Shown piece by piece: positions 38,818 through 46,944 of a stretch of DNA of 64,000 bases. The stretch is from Streptomyces sp. I05A-00742 (GTDB taxonomy: Bacteria > Actinomycetota > Actinomycetes > Streptomycetales > Streptomycetaceae). The DNA is taken from assembly GCF_013055795.1 (NCBI RefSeq), contig NZ_JABETO010000019.1, forward strand, positions 1 through 64,000, given 5' to 3'. Position 1 is the stretch's first letter; every line of letters begins with the position of its first letter. The position numbers and the translations under genes are program-made. Below the pieces are notes generated by a model. The model was not told the DNA's origin and searched no databases. It saw only the letters and a program-made list of their open reading frames with translations.

Positions 38818-39594
38818 GTGAGTGCACGTACCCCGCTGATGGCGGGCAACTGGAAGATGAACCTCAACCACCTTGAGGCCATCGCCCATGTCCAGAAGCT
38901 CGCCTTCGCCCTCGCGGACAAGGACTTCGAGGCCGTCGAGGTCGCCGTCCTGCCGCCCTTCACCGACCTGCGCTCGGTCCAGACGCTGGTCGACGGCGAC
39001 AAGCTCAAGATCAAGTACGGCGCGCAGGACATCTCCGCGCACGACTCCGGCGCGTACACCGGGGAGATCTCCGGCCCGATGCTCGCCAAGCTGAAGTGCT
39101 CCTACGTGGCCGTCGGCCACTCCGAGCGCCGCCAGTACCACGGCGAGTCGGACGAGCTCTGCAACGCCAAGGTCAAGGCCGCCTTCCGGCACGGCATCGT
39201 CCCGATCCTCTGCGTCGGTGAGGGCCTGGAGGTCCGCAAGGCGGGCAACCAGGTCGCCTACACCCTGGCGCAGCTCGACGGCGGCCTGAAGGACGTCCCG
39301 GCCGAGCAGGCCGAGACCATCGTGATCGCCTACGAGCCCGTCTGGGCCATCGGCACCGGCGAGGTCGCCACGCCCGAGGACGCGCAGGAGGTCTGCGGGG
39401 CGATCCGCGGGCGTCTGGCCGAGCTGTACGGCCAGGAGCTGGCGGACAAGGTCCGGATCCAGTACGGCGGCTCGGTGAAGTCCGGCAACGTCGCCGCGAT
39501 CATGGCGCAGCCGGACGTGGACGGCGCCCTGGTGGGCGGCGCCGCGCTCGACGCGGACGAGTTCGTCAAGATCGTTCGCTTCCGCGACCAGTAG
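38818..39594 (+). CDS. tpiA: Triosephosphate isomerase
   Basis: 258 residues. It interconverts dihydroxyacetone phosphate and glyceraldehyde 3-phosphate. MAGNWKMN carries the substrate-binding Lys, VGHSERR the catalytic His, and AYEPVWAIGTG the catalytic Glu and loop 6. The phosphate-binding GGSVKSGN and VGGAALDA blocks follow. GTG start six bases after the pgk stop. Confidence 0.97.
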   Translation: MSARTPLMAGNWKMNLNHLEAIAHVQKLAFALADKDFEAVEVAVLPPFTDLRSVQTLVDGDKLKIKYGAQDISAHDSGAYTGEISGPMLAKLKCSYVAVGHSERRQYHGESDELCNAKVKAAFRHGIVPILCVGEGLEVRKAGNQVAYTLAQLDGGLKDVPAEQAETIVIAYEPVWAIGTGEVATPEDAQEVCGAIRGRLAELYGQELADKVRIQYGGSVKSGNVAAIMAQPDVDGALVGGAALDADEFVKIVRFRDQ

Positions 39595-39601
39595 CAGTAT
39601 G

Positions 39602-39622
39602 ACGACGGGCCCCGCCCGTCGT
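39602..39622 (+). terminator. Hairpin after tpiA
   Basis: ACGACGGGC pairs perfectly with GCCCGTCGT around a CCC loop, 8 bases after the stop. It may end the gap-pgk-tpiA transcript or reduce flow into secG. Confidence 0.7.
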
Positions 39623-39719
39623 ACCCTGTCGGGGCCGGGACCGGCGCAAACGCGCTGCCCGGCCCCGCAGCGTTATCGTCCGTGTCCGTCCGTGACAGTC
39701 CGAGAGAGTTGGTCCAGCC

Positions 39720-39956
39720 GTGGTCATCGGGTTCTCGATCGCCCTCATCGTCTTCAGCCTGCTGATGATGATGCTGGTGCTCATGCACAAGGGGAAGGGC
39801 GGCGGCCTGTCCGACATGTTCGGCGGCGGCATGCAGTCCTCCGTCGGCGGGTCCTCGGTCGCCGAGCGCAACCTCGACCGGATCACCGTCGTGGTGGGCC
39901 TGCTGTGGTTCGCCTGCATCGTGGTGCTCGGCCTGCTGATGAAGTTCGACAGCTGA
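39720..39956 (+). CDS. secG: Preprotein translocase subunit SecG
   Basis: 78 residues with two membrane segments (about 2-22 and 55-73) joined by a Gly/Ser-rich loop. The loop has KGKGGGLSDMFGGG, the family hallmark. SecG assists SecYE in protein export. The tpiA-secG neighbourhood is conserved across actinobacteria and many other bacteria. GTG start; the upstream ribosome site is weak. Confidence 0.92.
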   Translation: MVIGFSIALIVFSLLMMMLVLMHKGKGGGLSDMFGGGMQSSVGGSSVAERNLDRITVVVGLLWFACIVVLGLLMKFDS

Positions 39957-40008
39957 CGCTCCGTCGCACCCGCGGCCTATGATGGTGACCGCGTCTTACG
40001 GCCGGTCT

Positions 40009-40034
40009 GTAACTCCTGCCGGTGGACGCGCGTT
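40009..40034 (+). promoter_or_regulatory. Weak sigma-R-like element before the RbpA paralogue
   Basis: GTAAC (40009-40013), exactly 18 nt, then GTT (40032-40034). The sigma-R consensus is GGAAT-N18-GTT, so the -35 matches three of five positions and the spacing is perfect. The predicted start falls about 70 nt before the gene. Suggestive only. Confidence 0.3.
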
Positions 40035-40113
40035 GGGCCTTACGTAGACTGGGGCGCCCGCAGCGGAGCGGACTGTCACGCTCCGCGGCACCATCACGCA
40101 GGGAGTTACGACC

Positions 40114-40449
40114 GTGGCAAGTGGCAACGCGATCCGAGGAAGCCGGGTCGGGGCGGGGCCCATGGGGGAGGCGGAGCGCGGCGAATCGGCGCCGCGGCTA
40201 CGCATCTCCTTCTGGTGCTCGAACGGGCATGAGACGCAGCCGAGCTTCGCCAGCGACGCACAGGTGCCGGACACCTGGGATTGCCCGCGCTGCGGCTTCC
40301 CGGCCGGCCAGGACCGGGACAACCCCCCGGACCCGCCGCGCACCGAGCCCTACAAGACGCACCTCGCGTACGTCCGGGAGCGGCGCAGCGACGCGGACGG
40401 CGAGGCCATCCTCGCCGAGGCGCTCGCGAAGCTCCGCGGCGAGATCTGA
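40114..40449 (+). CDS. rbpA: RbpA-family RNA polymerase-binding protein (secG-linked paralogue)
   Basis: 111 residues. The core is Cys-containing: FWCSNGHE and CPRCGFPAG could bind zinc. The closing block KTHLAYVRERRSDADGEAILAEALAKLR aligns with the sigma-interaction domain of RbpA. RbpA stabilises the RNA polymerase holoenzyme with the principal sigma factor in actinobacteria. Compared from memory, the classical RbpA has THWDMLMERRT here and lies elsewhere in Streptomyces, so this is more likely the second paralogue. The GTG at 40114 follows GGGAG at a suitable distance. Confidence 0.8.
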   Translation: MASGNAIRGSRVGAGPMGEAERGESAPRLRISFWCSNGHETQPSFASDAQVPDTWDCPRCGFPAGQDRDNPPDPPRTEPYKTHLAYVRERRSDADGEAILAEALAKLRGEI

Positions 40450-40462
40450 CGATCGGACCCGT

Positions 40463-40509
40463 ATGACCGGCCCGGCCGGAAGGACCCTCCTTCCGGCCGG
40501 GCCGGTCGT
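40463..40509 (+). terminator. Very strong hairpin terminator after the RbpA paralogue
   Basis: A perfect stem of about 20 bp, with arms centred on CCGGCCCGGCCGGAAGGA and its complement and a CCC loop, starts 14 bases after the stop. It separates this gene from the pgi promoter. Confidence 0.9.
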
Positions 40510-40548
40510 GTTCGCGGGCAGCCCCGGACGGCGGTGGCGCAGCGATCC

Positions 40549-40575
40549 GGAATGGACGTGGCATCAATTAAGTTG
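40549..40575 (+). promoter_or_regulatory. Consensus sigma-R promoter upstream of pgi
   Basis: GGAAT (40549-40553), exactly 18 nt, then GTTG (40572-40575). This matches GGAAT-N18-GTT, the promoter recognised by the thiol-oxidative-stress sigma factor SigR of Streptomyces (SigH in mycobacteria). The spacer ends in an AT-rich ATCAATTAA. The predicted start is about 30 nt before the pgi ATG, and the strong terminator just upstream means pgi needs its own promoter. Confidence 0.65.
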
Positions 40576-40611
40576 GAGGTTGGCGAGGGAGCTACGAGAA
40601 GAAGTGGACTG

Positions 40612-42273
40612 ATGTCCGGAATGAACGCTGAAGCCCGTAACAGGCTCGACCGCACGCCCGAGTGGAACGCGCTGTCCAAGCACCGGGACGAGTTGGGGGA
40701 GGTGCACCTGCGCGAGCTGTTCGCGGACGACCCCCGGCGCGCGGAGAAGTACGCCCTGACCGTCGGCGACCTCTACATCGACTACTCCAAGCACCTGATC
40801 ACCGACGAGACCCTGCGGCTGCTGCGCGAGCTCGCGGCGGCGACGGGCGTGGCGGAGCTGCGGGACGCGATGTTCCGGGGCGAGAAGATCAATACGACCG
40901 AGGGCCGCGCGGTGCTGCACACCGCCCTGCGGGCGCCGGAGTCGGCCGACGTCGAGGTGGACGGGGAGAACGTCGTCCCCGCCGTCCACGCGGTGCTGAC
41001 GAAGATGCAGGTCTTCGCCGACCGCGTGCGCTCCGGGGAGTGGAAGGGCCACACCGGCAAGCGCATCCGCAACGTCGTCAACATCGGTATCGGCGGATCC
41101 GACCTCGGTCCGGCGATGGCCTACGAGGCGCTGCGCGCCTTCTCGGCCCGCGACCTGACGTTCCGTTTCGTCTCCAACGTGGACGGCGCGGACCTGCACG
41201 AGGCCGTGCGGGACCTCGACCCGGCCGAGACGCTGTTCATCGTCGCGTCCAAGACCTTCACCACCATCGAGACCATCACCAACGCCACCTCCGCCCGGAA
41301 CTGGCTGCTGACCGGTCTGCGGGCGGGCGACGACGCCGTCGCCAAGCACTTCGTGGCGCTGTCCACCAATGCCGAGAAGGTCTCCGGCTTCGGTATCGAC
41401 ACCGCCAACATGTTCGAGTTCTGGGACTGGGTCGGCGGCCGGTACTCGTACGACTCGGCCATCGGCCTCTCGCTGATGATCGCCATCGGCCCGGACCGCT
41501 TCCGGGAGATGCTGGCCGGCTTCCACCTCGTCGACGAGCACTTCCGCACGGCGCCGGCCGAGGAGAACGTGCCGCTGCTGCTCGGGCTGCTGGGCATCTG
41601 GTACGGCAACTTCCACGACGCGCAGTCGCACGCGGTGCTGCCCTACAGCCACTACCTGTCGAAGTTCTCCGCCTACCTCCAGCAGCTGGACATGGAGTCC
41701 AACGGCAAGTCCGTGGACCGGGACGGACGGCCCGTCACCTGGCAGACCGGTCCGGTCGTCTGGGGCACGCCCGGCACGAACGGCCAGCACGCCTACTACC
41801 AGCTGCTCCACCAGGGCACCAAGCTGATCCCCGCCGATCTGATCGGCTTCGCCCGTCCGGTGGACGATCTGGAGCCCGGGCTTGTCGCGCAGCACGATCT
41901 GCTGATGGCGAATCTGTTCGCCCAGGGGCAGGCGCTCGCCTTCGGCAAGACGGCGGAGGAGGTCGCGGCGGAGGGCGTTCCGGAGGAGCTTGTGCCGCAC
42001 AAGACGTTCCGGGGGAACCGGCCGACGACGACGATCCTTGCGGAGGCGTTGACTCCGTCGGTGCTGGGGCAGTTGATCGCGTTGTATGAGCACAAGGTGT
42101 TTGTGCAGGGGGCGGTGTGGAACGTGGATTCGTTTGATCAGTGGGGGGTTGAGTTGGGGAAGGTGCTTGCGAAGCGGGTGGAGCCTGCGCTCACTGAGGG
42201 GGTTTCGGTGGAGGGGCTGGATGCGTCCACCTCGGCGCTCGTCGCCCGGTACCGGGCGGTTCGGGGGCGCTGA
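40612..42273 (+). CDS. pgi: Glucose-6-phosphate isomerase
   Basis: 553 residues. It interconverts glucose 6-phosphate and fructose 6-phosphate, joining glycolysis to the pentose phosphate genes just downstream. GIGGSDLGPAM is near residue 160, SKTFTT is the phosphate-binding loop, and VGGRYSYDSAIG is the first PGI signature region. QQLDMESNGKSV is the second. Two ATGs (40612 and 40621) are possible; neither has a strong ribosome site. The last 130 codons switch to G- and T-ending codons (many TTG, GTG, GGG, GTT), unlike the rest of the gene. Confidence 0.95.
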   Translation: MSGMNAEARNRLDRTPEWNALSKHRDELGEVHLRELFADDPRRAEKYALTVGDLYIDYSKHLITDETLRLLRELAAATGVAELRDAMFRGEKINTTEGRAVLHTALRAPESADVEVDGENVVPAVHAVLTKMQVFADRVRSGEWKGHTGKRIRNVVNIGIGGSDLGPAMAYEALRAFSARDLTFRFVSNVDGADLHEAVRDLDPAETLFIVASKTFTTIETITNATSARNWLLTGLRAGDDAVAKHFVALSTNAEKVSGFGIDTANMFEFWDWVGGRYSYDSAIGLSLMIAIGPDRFREMLAGFHLVDEHFRTAPAEENVPLLLGLLGIWYGNFHDAQSHAVLPYSHYLSKFSAYLQQLDMESNGKSVDRDGRPVTWQTGPVVWGTPGTNGQHAYYQLLHQGTKLIPADLIGFARPVDDLEPGLVAQHDLLMANLFAQGQALAFGKTAEEVAAEGVPEELVPHKTFRGNRPTTTILAEALTPSVLGQLIALYEHKVFVQGAVWNVDSFDQWGVELGKVLAKRVEPALTEGVSVEGLDASTSALVARYRAVRGR

Positions 42274-42314
42274 CGCGCGGGGGGTGCCCCTGGCCCTCCC
42301 TTTCACCGTTTCTT

Positions 42315-42444
42315 GCGGGGGCAAGCCCCCGCACCCCCTGAGCGCGCCTGCGGCGCGCGTCCTCAAACGCCGGACGGGCTGAAGTCAGCCCGTTGGGGGT
42401 GCCCCCTCTGGGGGAGTTTGAGGACAACCGCGCGGAGCGCGGTT
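42315..42444. repeat. Hairpin-rich Streptomyces-type intergenic repeat
   Basis: Several perfect inverted repeats are packed in 130 bp between convergent pgi and pgl. GCGGGGGC/GCCCCCGC is at 42315-42332. An outer 10-bp stem GTCCTCAAAC/GTTTGAGGAC (42359-42368 with 42416-42425) encloses ACGGGCTGA/TCAGCCCGT (42374-42393) and CCCCC/GGGGG (42402-42414). AACCGCGC/GCGCGGTT is at 42426-42444. The CTCAAACGCCGGACGGGCTG string is one I know as dispersed between Streptomyces genes. It can act as a bidirectional terminator; its origin is unclear. Confidence 0.75.
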
Positions 42445-42474
42445 TCAGGGGGGTGCGGGGCACCCCCACGCCCG

Positions 42475-43257
42475 TCAGGGCGACGCCGGCGGATACAAGC
42501 CCCGCGGCAGCTGCCCCGCCGCCGCCTGGTCCAGCAGCCACAGCGTGCGGCTGCGCCCGTACGCCCCCGCCGCCGGAGCCTGGATCTCACCCGCACCGCT
42601 CAGCGCGAGCGCCACCGCGTGGGCCTTGTCGTCGCCCGCGGCGAGGAGCCAGACCTCCCGGGCCGCGCGGATGGCGGGGAGGGTGAGGGAGATGCGGGTG
42701 GGCGGCGGCTTGGGGGCGCCGTGGACGCCGATGACGGTGCGGTCGGTTTCGCGGACGCCGGGGAGCTCGGGGAAGAGCGAGGCGACGTGGGTGTCGGGGC
42801 CGACGCCCAGGAGGAGGACGTCGAAGGAGGGCACGGAGCCGTGGTCCTCCGGCCGGGCGGCGGCGGCGAGTTCGGCCGCGTACGCCTCGGCGGCCGCGTC
42901 GGCGTCGTCGTGGGTGCCGTCGGCCGCGGGCATGGGGTGGACCCGGGAGGGGTCCAGGCCCACGGCGTCGAGCAGGGCCTCGCGGGCCTGCGTGACGTTG
43001 CGTTCGGCGTCGCCGTCGGGCAGGTACCGCTCGTCGCCCCACCACAGGTCGAGCCGCGACCAGTCGACCGCGTCCCGGGCGGGCGAGGCGGCGAGGGCCG
43101 CGAGCAGCCCGTTGCCGTTGCGCCCGCCCGTGAGGACGACGGAGGCGGAGCCGCGGGCGGCCTGGGCGTCCACGATCTTCGTGATCAGCCGGGCCGCCGC
43201 GGCCCGGGCCATCAGATCCTTGTCCCGGTGGACGACGATCTGCGGGGCGGAGGTCAC
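42475..43257 (-). CDS. pgl: 6-phosphogluconolactonase
   Basis: 260 residues. It hydrolyses 6-phosphogluconolactone in the oxidative pentose phosphate pathway. The SIS-like glucosamine-6-phosphate isomerase fold shows LTGGRNGNGLLAAL, LDLWWGDERYLPDGDAERN (catalytic region) and LLLGVGPDTHVASLFP. The last block usually reads GMGxDGHxASLFP, so the variant VGPDTH is slightly unusual. The GTG start overlaps the opcA stop by 4 bp, making it the last gene of the tkt-tal-zwf-opcA-pgl operon. Confidence 0.93.
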   Translation of the reverse strand: MTSAPQIVVHRDKDLMARAAAARLITKIVDAQAARGSASVVLTGGRNGNGLLAALAASPARDAVDWSRLDLWWGDERYLPDGDAERNVTQAREALLDAVGLDPSRVHPMPAADGTHDDADAAAEAYAAELAAAARPEDHGSVPSFDVLLLGVGPDTHVASLFPELPGVRETDRTVIGVHGAPKPPPTRISLTLPAIRAAREVWLLAAGDDKAHAVALALSGAGEIQAPAAGAYGRSRTLWLLDQAAAGQLPRGLYPPASP

Positions 43258-44270
43258 TTGGCCGCCGCCTTCTTGGACGGGCTCTTCTTCGGAGCGGGCT
43301 TCTCCTCCGAAGCCGGAGCGGCCTTCTCCTCAGGAGCCGGGGCCGCCTCGCCGAGCCGGTCCACGCCGTACTTCAGCGCCGACTCGTAGATGTCGTCCGG
43401 GTCGAGCCGGCGCAGCTCCTCCGCGAGGAGCTCCGCGGTCTCCCGCCGCTTGAGTGCCACGGCGCGGTCCGGCTGGCCCTTCATGGTGAGCTTGGCGAGC
43501 GAGCCGTCCGGGCGGTCGAGCGTGATGACGCCGTCCTTGGTCTCCAGGCGGACGGCCGTGAGGCCGGGGCCCTCGGAGACGGTGCGCCGGGCGCGCACCC
43601 CGAGGCGGTCCGCGAGCCACATGGCCAGCAGCTCGCCGCTGGGGTTGTAGCCCTCGCCCTCGACCTCGGCGCCGGTGACCTCGACGGCCTGCTGGTCCAG
43701 GGCGGCCGCGAGCATCGAGCGCCACGGCGTGATCCGGGTCCAGGCCAGGTCGGTGTCGCCGGGCGCGTAGTTCGCGGCGCGGGCCGCGAGCTCCGAGACC
43801 GGTTCCTCGGCCGCGTAGGTGTCGGTGACCCGGCGCTGGGCGAGGACGCCCAGCGGGTCCTTCGCCGGGTGGAGCGGCGAGTTGACCGGCCACCAGACGA
43901 CGACGGGCGCGTCCGGCAGCAGCAGCGGCAGGACGACCGACTGGGCGTGGTCTATGACCTCGCCGTAGAGCCGGAGGACGACCGTCTCGCCGGTGCCGGC
44001 GCTGGTGCCGACCCGGACCTCGGCGTCGAGCCGGGCCTGGGCGCGGTCGCGCGGCGAGCGGCTGACGCGCTTGATGACGACGAGCTTGCGCGACGGGTGC
44101 TCGCGGGACGCCTCGTTGGCGGCCTTGAGCGCGTCGTAGGCGTGCTCCTCGTCGGTGACGATGACCAGCGTGAGCACCATGCCGATGGCGGGGGTGCCGA
44201 TGGCGCGGCGCCCCTGGACCAGAGCATTGTTGATCTTGCTGGCCGTGGTGTCCGTCAGATCGATTTTCAT
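43254..44270 (-). CDS. opcA: Glucose-6-phosphate dehydrogenase assembly protein OpcA
   Basis: 338 residues. OpcA activates or assembles glucose-6-phosphate dehydrogenase in actinobacteria and cyanobacteria. It opens MKIDLTDTTASKINNAL; other family blocks are VLPLLLPDAPVVVWWP and LAWTRITPWRSMLAAA. The C-terminal 30 residues are a Lys/Ala/Pro/Glu tail. The true start is the ATG at 44270, overlapping the zwf stop by 4 bp. A longer in-frame reading through zwf antisense frames was rejected because homology begins at 44270. Confidence 0.93.
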   Translation of the reverse strand: MKIDLTDTTASKINNALVQGRRAIGTPAIGMVLTLVIVTDEEHAYDALKAANEASREHPSRKLVVIKRVSRSPRDRAQARLDAEVRVGTSAGTGETVVLRLYGEVIDHAQSVVLPLLLPDAPVVVWWPVNSPLHPAKDPLGVLAQRRVTDTYAAEEPVSELAARAANYAPGDTDLAWTRITPWRSMLAAALDQQAVEVTGAEVEGEGYNPSGELLAMWLADRLGVRARRTVSEGPGLTAVRLETKDGVITLDRPDGSLAKLTMKGQPDRAVALKRRETAELLAEELRRLDPDDIYESALKYGVDRLGEAAPAPEEKAAPASEEKPAPKKSPSKKAAAK

Positions 44271-45790
44271 GGCCGACGCCAGCTCCGTCCATCTCGTGCG
44301 AGCATCTCGTCCGCCTCGACCGGCCCCCAGGTGCCGGCCGGGTACTGCGCGGGCTTGCCGTGCTTGTCCCAGTACTCCTCGATCGGGTCGAGGATCTGCC
44401 AGGAGAGCTCGACCTCCCTGAGGCGCGGGAAGAGGTTGGCGTCCCCGAGCAGCACGTCGAGGATGAGCCGCTCGTACGCCTCGGGGCTGGACTCGGTGAA
44501 CGACTCGCCGTAGGCGAAGTCCATCGAGACGTCCCGGACCTCCATCGAGGTGCCCGGCACCTTGGAGCCGAACCGCAGGGTGACGCCCTCGTCCGGCTGC
44601 ACCCGGATGACCAGGGCGTTCTGGCCCAGTTCCTCGGTGGCGGTGTCGTCGAAGGGGGAGTGCGGGGCGCGCTGGAAGACGACCGCGATCTCGGTGACGC
44701 GGCGGCCGAGCCGCTTGCCGGTGCGCAGGTAGAAGGGGACGCCCGCCCAGCGGCGGTTGTCGATCTCCAGCTTGATCGCGGCGTAGGTGTCGGTCTTCGA
44801 CCGCGGGTCGATGCCCTCTTCCTCGCAGTACCCGACGACCTTCTGGCCGCCCTGCCAGCCGGCCGCGTACTGGCCGCGCACGGTCTCCTTGCCCAGGTCC
44901 GTGGGGAGCCGGACGGCGCCCAGCACCTTGGTCTTCTCGGCGACCAGGGCGTCCGCGTCGAAGGAGGCGGGCTCCTCCATGGCGGTCAGCGCCAGCAGCT
45001 GGAGCAGGTGGTTCTGGATGACGTCGCGCGCGGCGCCGATGCCGTCGTAGTAGCCGGCCCGGCCGCCGATGCCGATGTCCTCGGCCATGGTGATCTGTAC
45101 GTGGTCGACATAGGACCGGTTCCAGATCGGCTCGAAGAGGGTGTTGGCGAAGCGCAGCGCCAGGATGTTCTGGACCGTCTCCTTGCCCAGGTAGTGGTCG
45201 ATCCGGAAGACCTCGTTGGGCGGGAAGACGTCGTGGACGATGCTGTTGAGCTCCTGGGCGCTCTTCAGGTCGTGGCCGAACGGCTTCTCGATGACCGCGC
45301 GGCGCCAGGAGTTCTCCGTCTGCTCGGCCAGGCCGTGCTTCTTGAGCTGCTGGACGACGGTGGGGAAGAACTTCGGCGGCACCGAGAGGTAGAAGGCGAA
45401 GTTGCCGCCCGTGCCCTGGGCCTTGTCGAGCTCCTCGATGGTGTCCTTGAGGGTCTCGAACGCGGCGTCGTCGTCGAAGTCGCCCTGGACGAACCGGCAG
45501 CCCTGTACCAGCTGCTGCCATACCTCCTCGCGGAAGGGCGTGCGCGCGTGCTCCTTGACGGCGTCGTGCACGACCTGCGCGAAGTCCTCGTCCTGCCACT
45601 GGCGGCGGGCGAAGCCGATCAGGGAGAAGCCCGGCGGCAGCAGACCCCGGTTGGCGAGGTCGTACACGGCGGGCATCAGCTTTTTCCGTGACAAATCGCC
45701 CGTGACGCCAAAGATGACCAGGCCCGACGGCCCCGCGATACGCGGAAGCCGTCGGTCCTGTGCGTCACGCAGCGGATTGCTGCTGCTCAA
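44267..45790 (-). CDS. zwf: Glucose-6-phosphate 1-dehydrogenase
   Basis: 507 residues. It catalyses the first, NADP-reducing step of the pentose phosphate pathway. The NADP-binding start is VIFGVTGDLSRKKL near residue 25, and the active-site motif RIDHYLGKE is near residue 196. AGYYDGIGAARDVIQNHLLQLL follows. The start is a rare TTG at 45790, supported by GGAGG six bases upstream inside the end of tal and by the family N-terminus. It overlaps opcA by ATGA, suiting the enzyme-activator partnership. Confidence 0.95.
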   Translation of the reverse strand: MSSSNPLRDAQDRRLPRIAGPSGLVIFGVTGDLSRKKLMPAVYDLANRGLLPPGFSLIGFARRQWQDEDFAQVVHDAVKEHARTPFREEVWQQLVQGCRFVQGDFDDDAAFETLKDTIEELDKAQGTGGNFAFYLSVPPKFFPTVVQQLKKHGLAEQTENSWRRAVIEKPFGHDLKSAQELNSIVHDVFPPNEVFRIDHYLGKETVQNILALRFANTLFEPIWNRSYVDHVQITMAEDIGIGGRAGYYDGIGAARDVIQNHLLQLLALTAMEEPASFDADALVAEKTKVLGAVRLPTDLGKETVRGQYAAGWQGGQKVVGYCEEEGIDPRSKTDTYAAIKLEIDNRRWAGVPFYLRTGKRLGRRVTEIAVVFQRAPHSPFDDTATEELGQNALVIRVQPDEGVTLRFGSKVPGTSMEVRDVSMDFAYGESFTESSPEAYERLILDVLLGDANLFPRLREVELSWQILDPIEEYWDKHGKPAQYPAGTWGPVEADEMLARDGRSWRRP

Positions 45791-45791
45791 T

Positions 45792-46907
45792 TCACGCCTC
45801 CGGTGCGAGGCGCTTGAGCTCCGCCTCGGTGGACTTCAGCAGGTCGTTCCAGGACGCCTCGAACTTGTCGACGCCCTCGTCCTCCAGGAGCTGCACGACG
45901 TCGTCGTACGAGATCCCGATCTTCGCGATCGCGTCGAGCTCGGCCTTGGCCTGCTCGTACGTGCCGCGCACGGTGTCACCGGTGATCCGCCCGTGGTCGG
46001 CGGCGGCCTCCAGGGTGGCCTCCGGCATGGTGTTCACCGTGTTCGGGGCGACCAGGTCGTCCACGTACAGGGTGTCCTTGTACGCCGGGTCCTTGACGCC
46101 GGTCGACGCCCACAGCGGACGCTGCTTGTTGGCGCCGGCCTTCTCCAGGGCCAGCCAGCGGTCGGACGAGAAGACCTCCTCGTACGCCTGGTAGGCGAGG
46201 CGGGCGTTGGCCAGCGCGGCCTTGCCGCGGAGCGCCTTGGCCTCCTCGGTGCCCAGCGCGTCCAGGCGCTTGTCGATCTCGGTGTCCACGCGGGACACGA
46301 AGAAGGACGCCACCGAGTGGATCAGCGACAGGTCCAGACCGGCGGCCTTGGCCTTCTCCAGACCGGTCACGTAGGCGTCCATGACCGCGCGGTAGCGCTC
46401 CAGCGAGAAGATCAGCGTGACGTTGACGCTGATCCCCAGGCCGATGGTCTCGGCGATGGCCGGGAGGCCCGCCTTGGTCGCCGGGATCTTGATCAGGGTG
46501 TTGGGGCGGTCGACCAGCCACGCGAGCTGCTTGGCCTCGGCCACGGTGGCGCGGGTGTTGTGCGCCAGACGCGGGTCCACCTCGATGGAGACCCGGCCGT
46601 CCTGGCCGTCCGTCGCGTCGAAGACCGGGCGCAGGATGTCGGCGGCGTCGCGGACGTCCGCCGTCGTGATCATGCGGATGGCCTCTTCGACGGTGACCTT
46701 GCGGGCGGCGAGGTCGGCGAGCTGCTGCTCGTAGCCGTCACCGCTGGAGATCGCCTTCTGGAAGATGGACGGGTTGGTGGTCACGCCCACCACGTGGCTG
46801 CCGTCGATCAGTTCCGACAGATTGCCGGACGTGATGCGCTTGCGGGACAGGTCGTCCAGCCAGATCGCGACGCCTTCCTCGGAGAGGCGCTTGAGTGCGT
46901 CTGTCAT
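45792..46907 (-). CDS. tal: Transaldolase
   Basis: 371 residues. It moves a dihydroxyacetone unit from sedoheptulose 7-phosphate to glyceraldehyde 3-phosphate. VGVTTNPSIFQKAI near residue 39 is the first signature. TLIKIPATKAGL near 138 carries the Schiff-base lysine. The length is typical of the longer actinobacterial transaldolases. It ends one base before the TTG start of zwf. Confidence 0.95.
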   Translation of the reverse strand: MTDALKRLSEEGVAIWLDDLSRKRITSGNLSELIDGSHVVGVTTNPSIFQKAISSGDGYEQQLADLAARKVTVEEAIRMITTADVRDAADILRPVFDATDGQDGRVSIEVDPRLAHNTRATVAEAKQLAWLVDRPNTLIKIPATKAGLPAIAETIGLGISVNVTLIFSLERYRAVMDAYVTGLEKAKAAGLDLSLIHSVASFFVSRVDTEIDKRLDALGTEEAKALRGKAALANARLAYQAYEEVFSSDRWLALEKAGANKQRPLWASTGVKDPAYKDTLYVDDLVAPNTVNTMPEATLEAAADHGRITGDTVRGTYEQAKAELDAIAKIGISYDDVVQLLEDEGVDKFEASWNDLLKSTEAELKRLAPEA

Positions 46908-46944
46908 GGGTTCTGCATCTCCTACTGAGTTGTTTGCTTGCGCG

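Noticed and set aside
44271..45599. Long in-frame upstream extension of opcA through the zwf region
   Set aside because: It is an alternative frame of zwf; OpcA homology and a stop-start overlap place the start at 44270.
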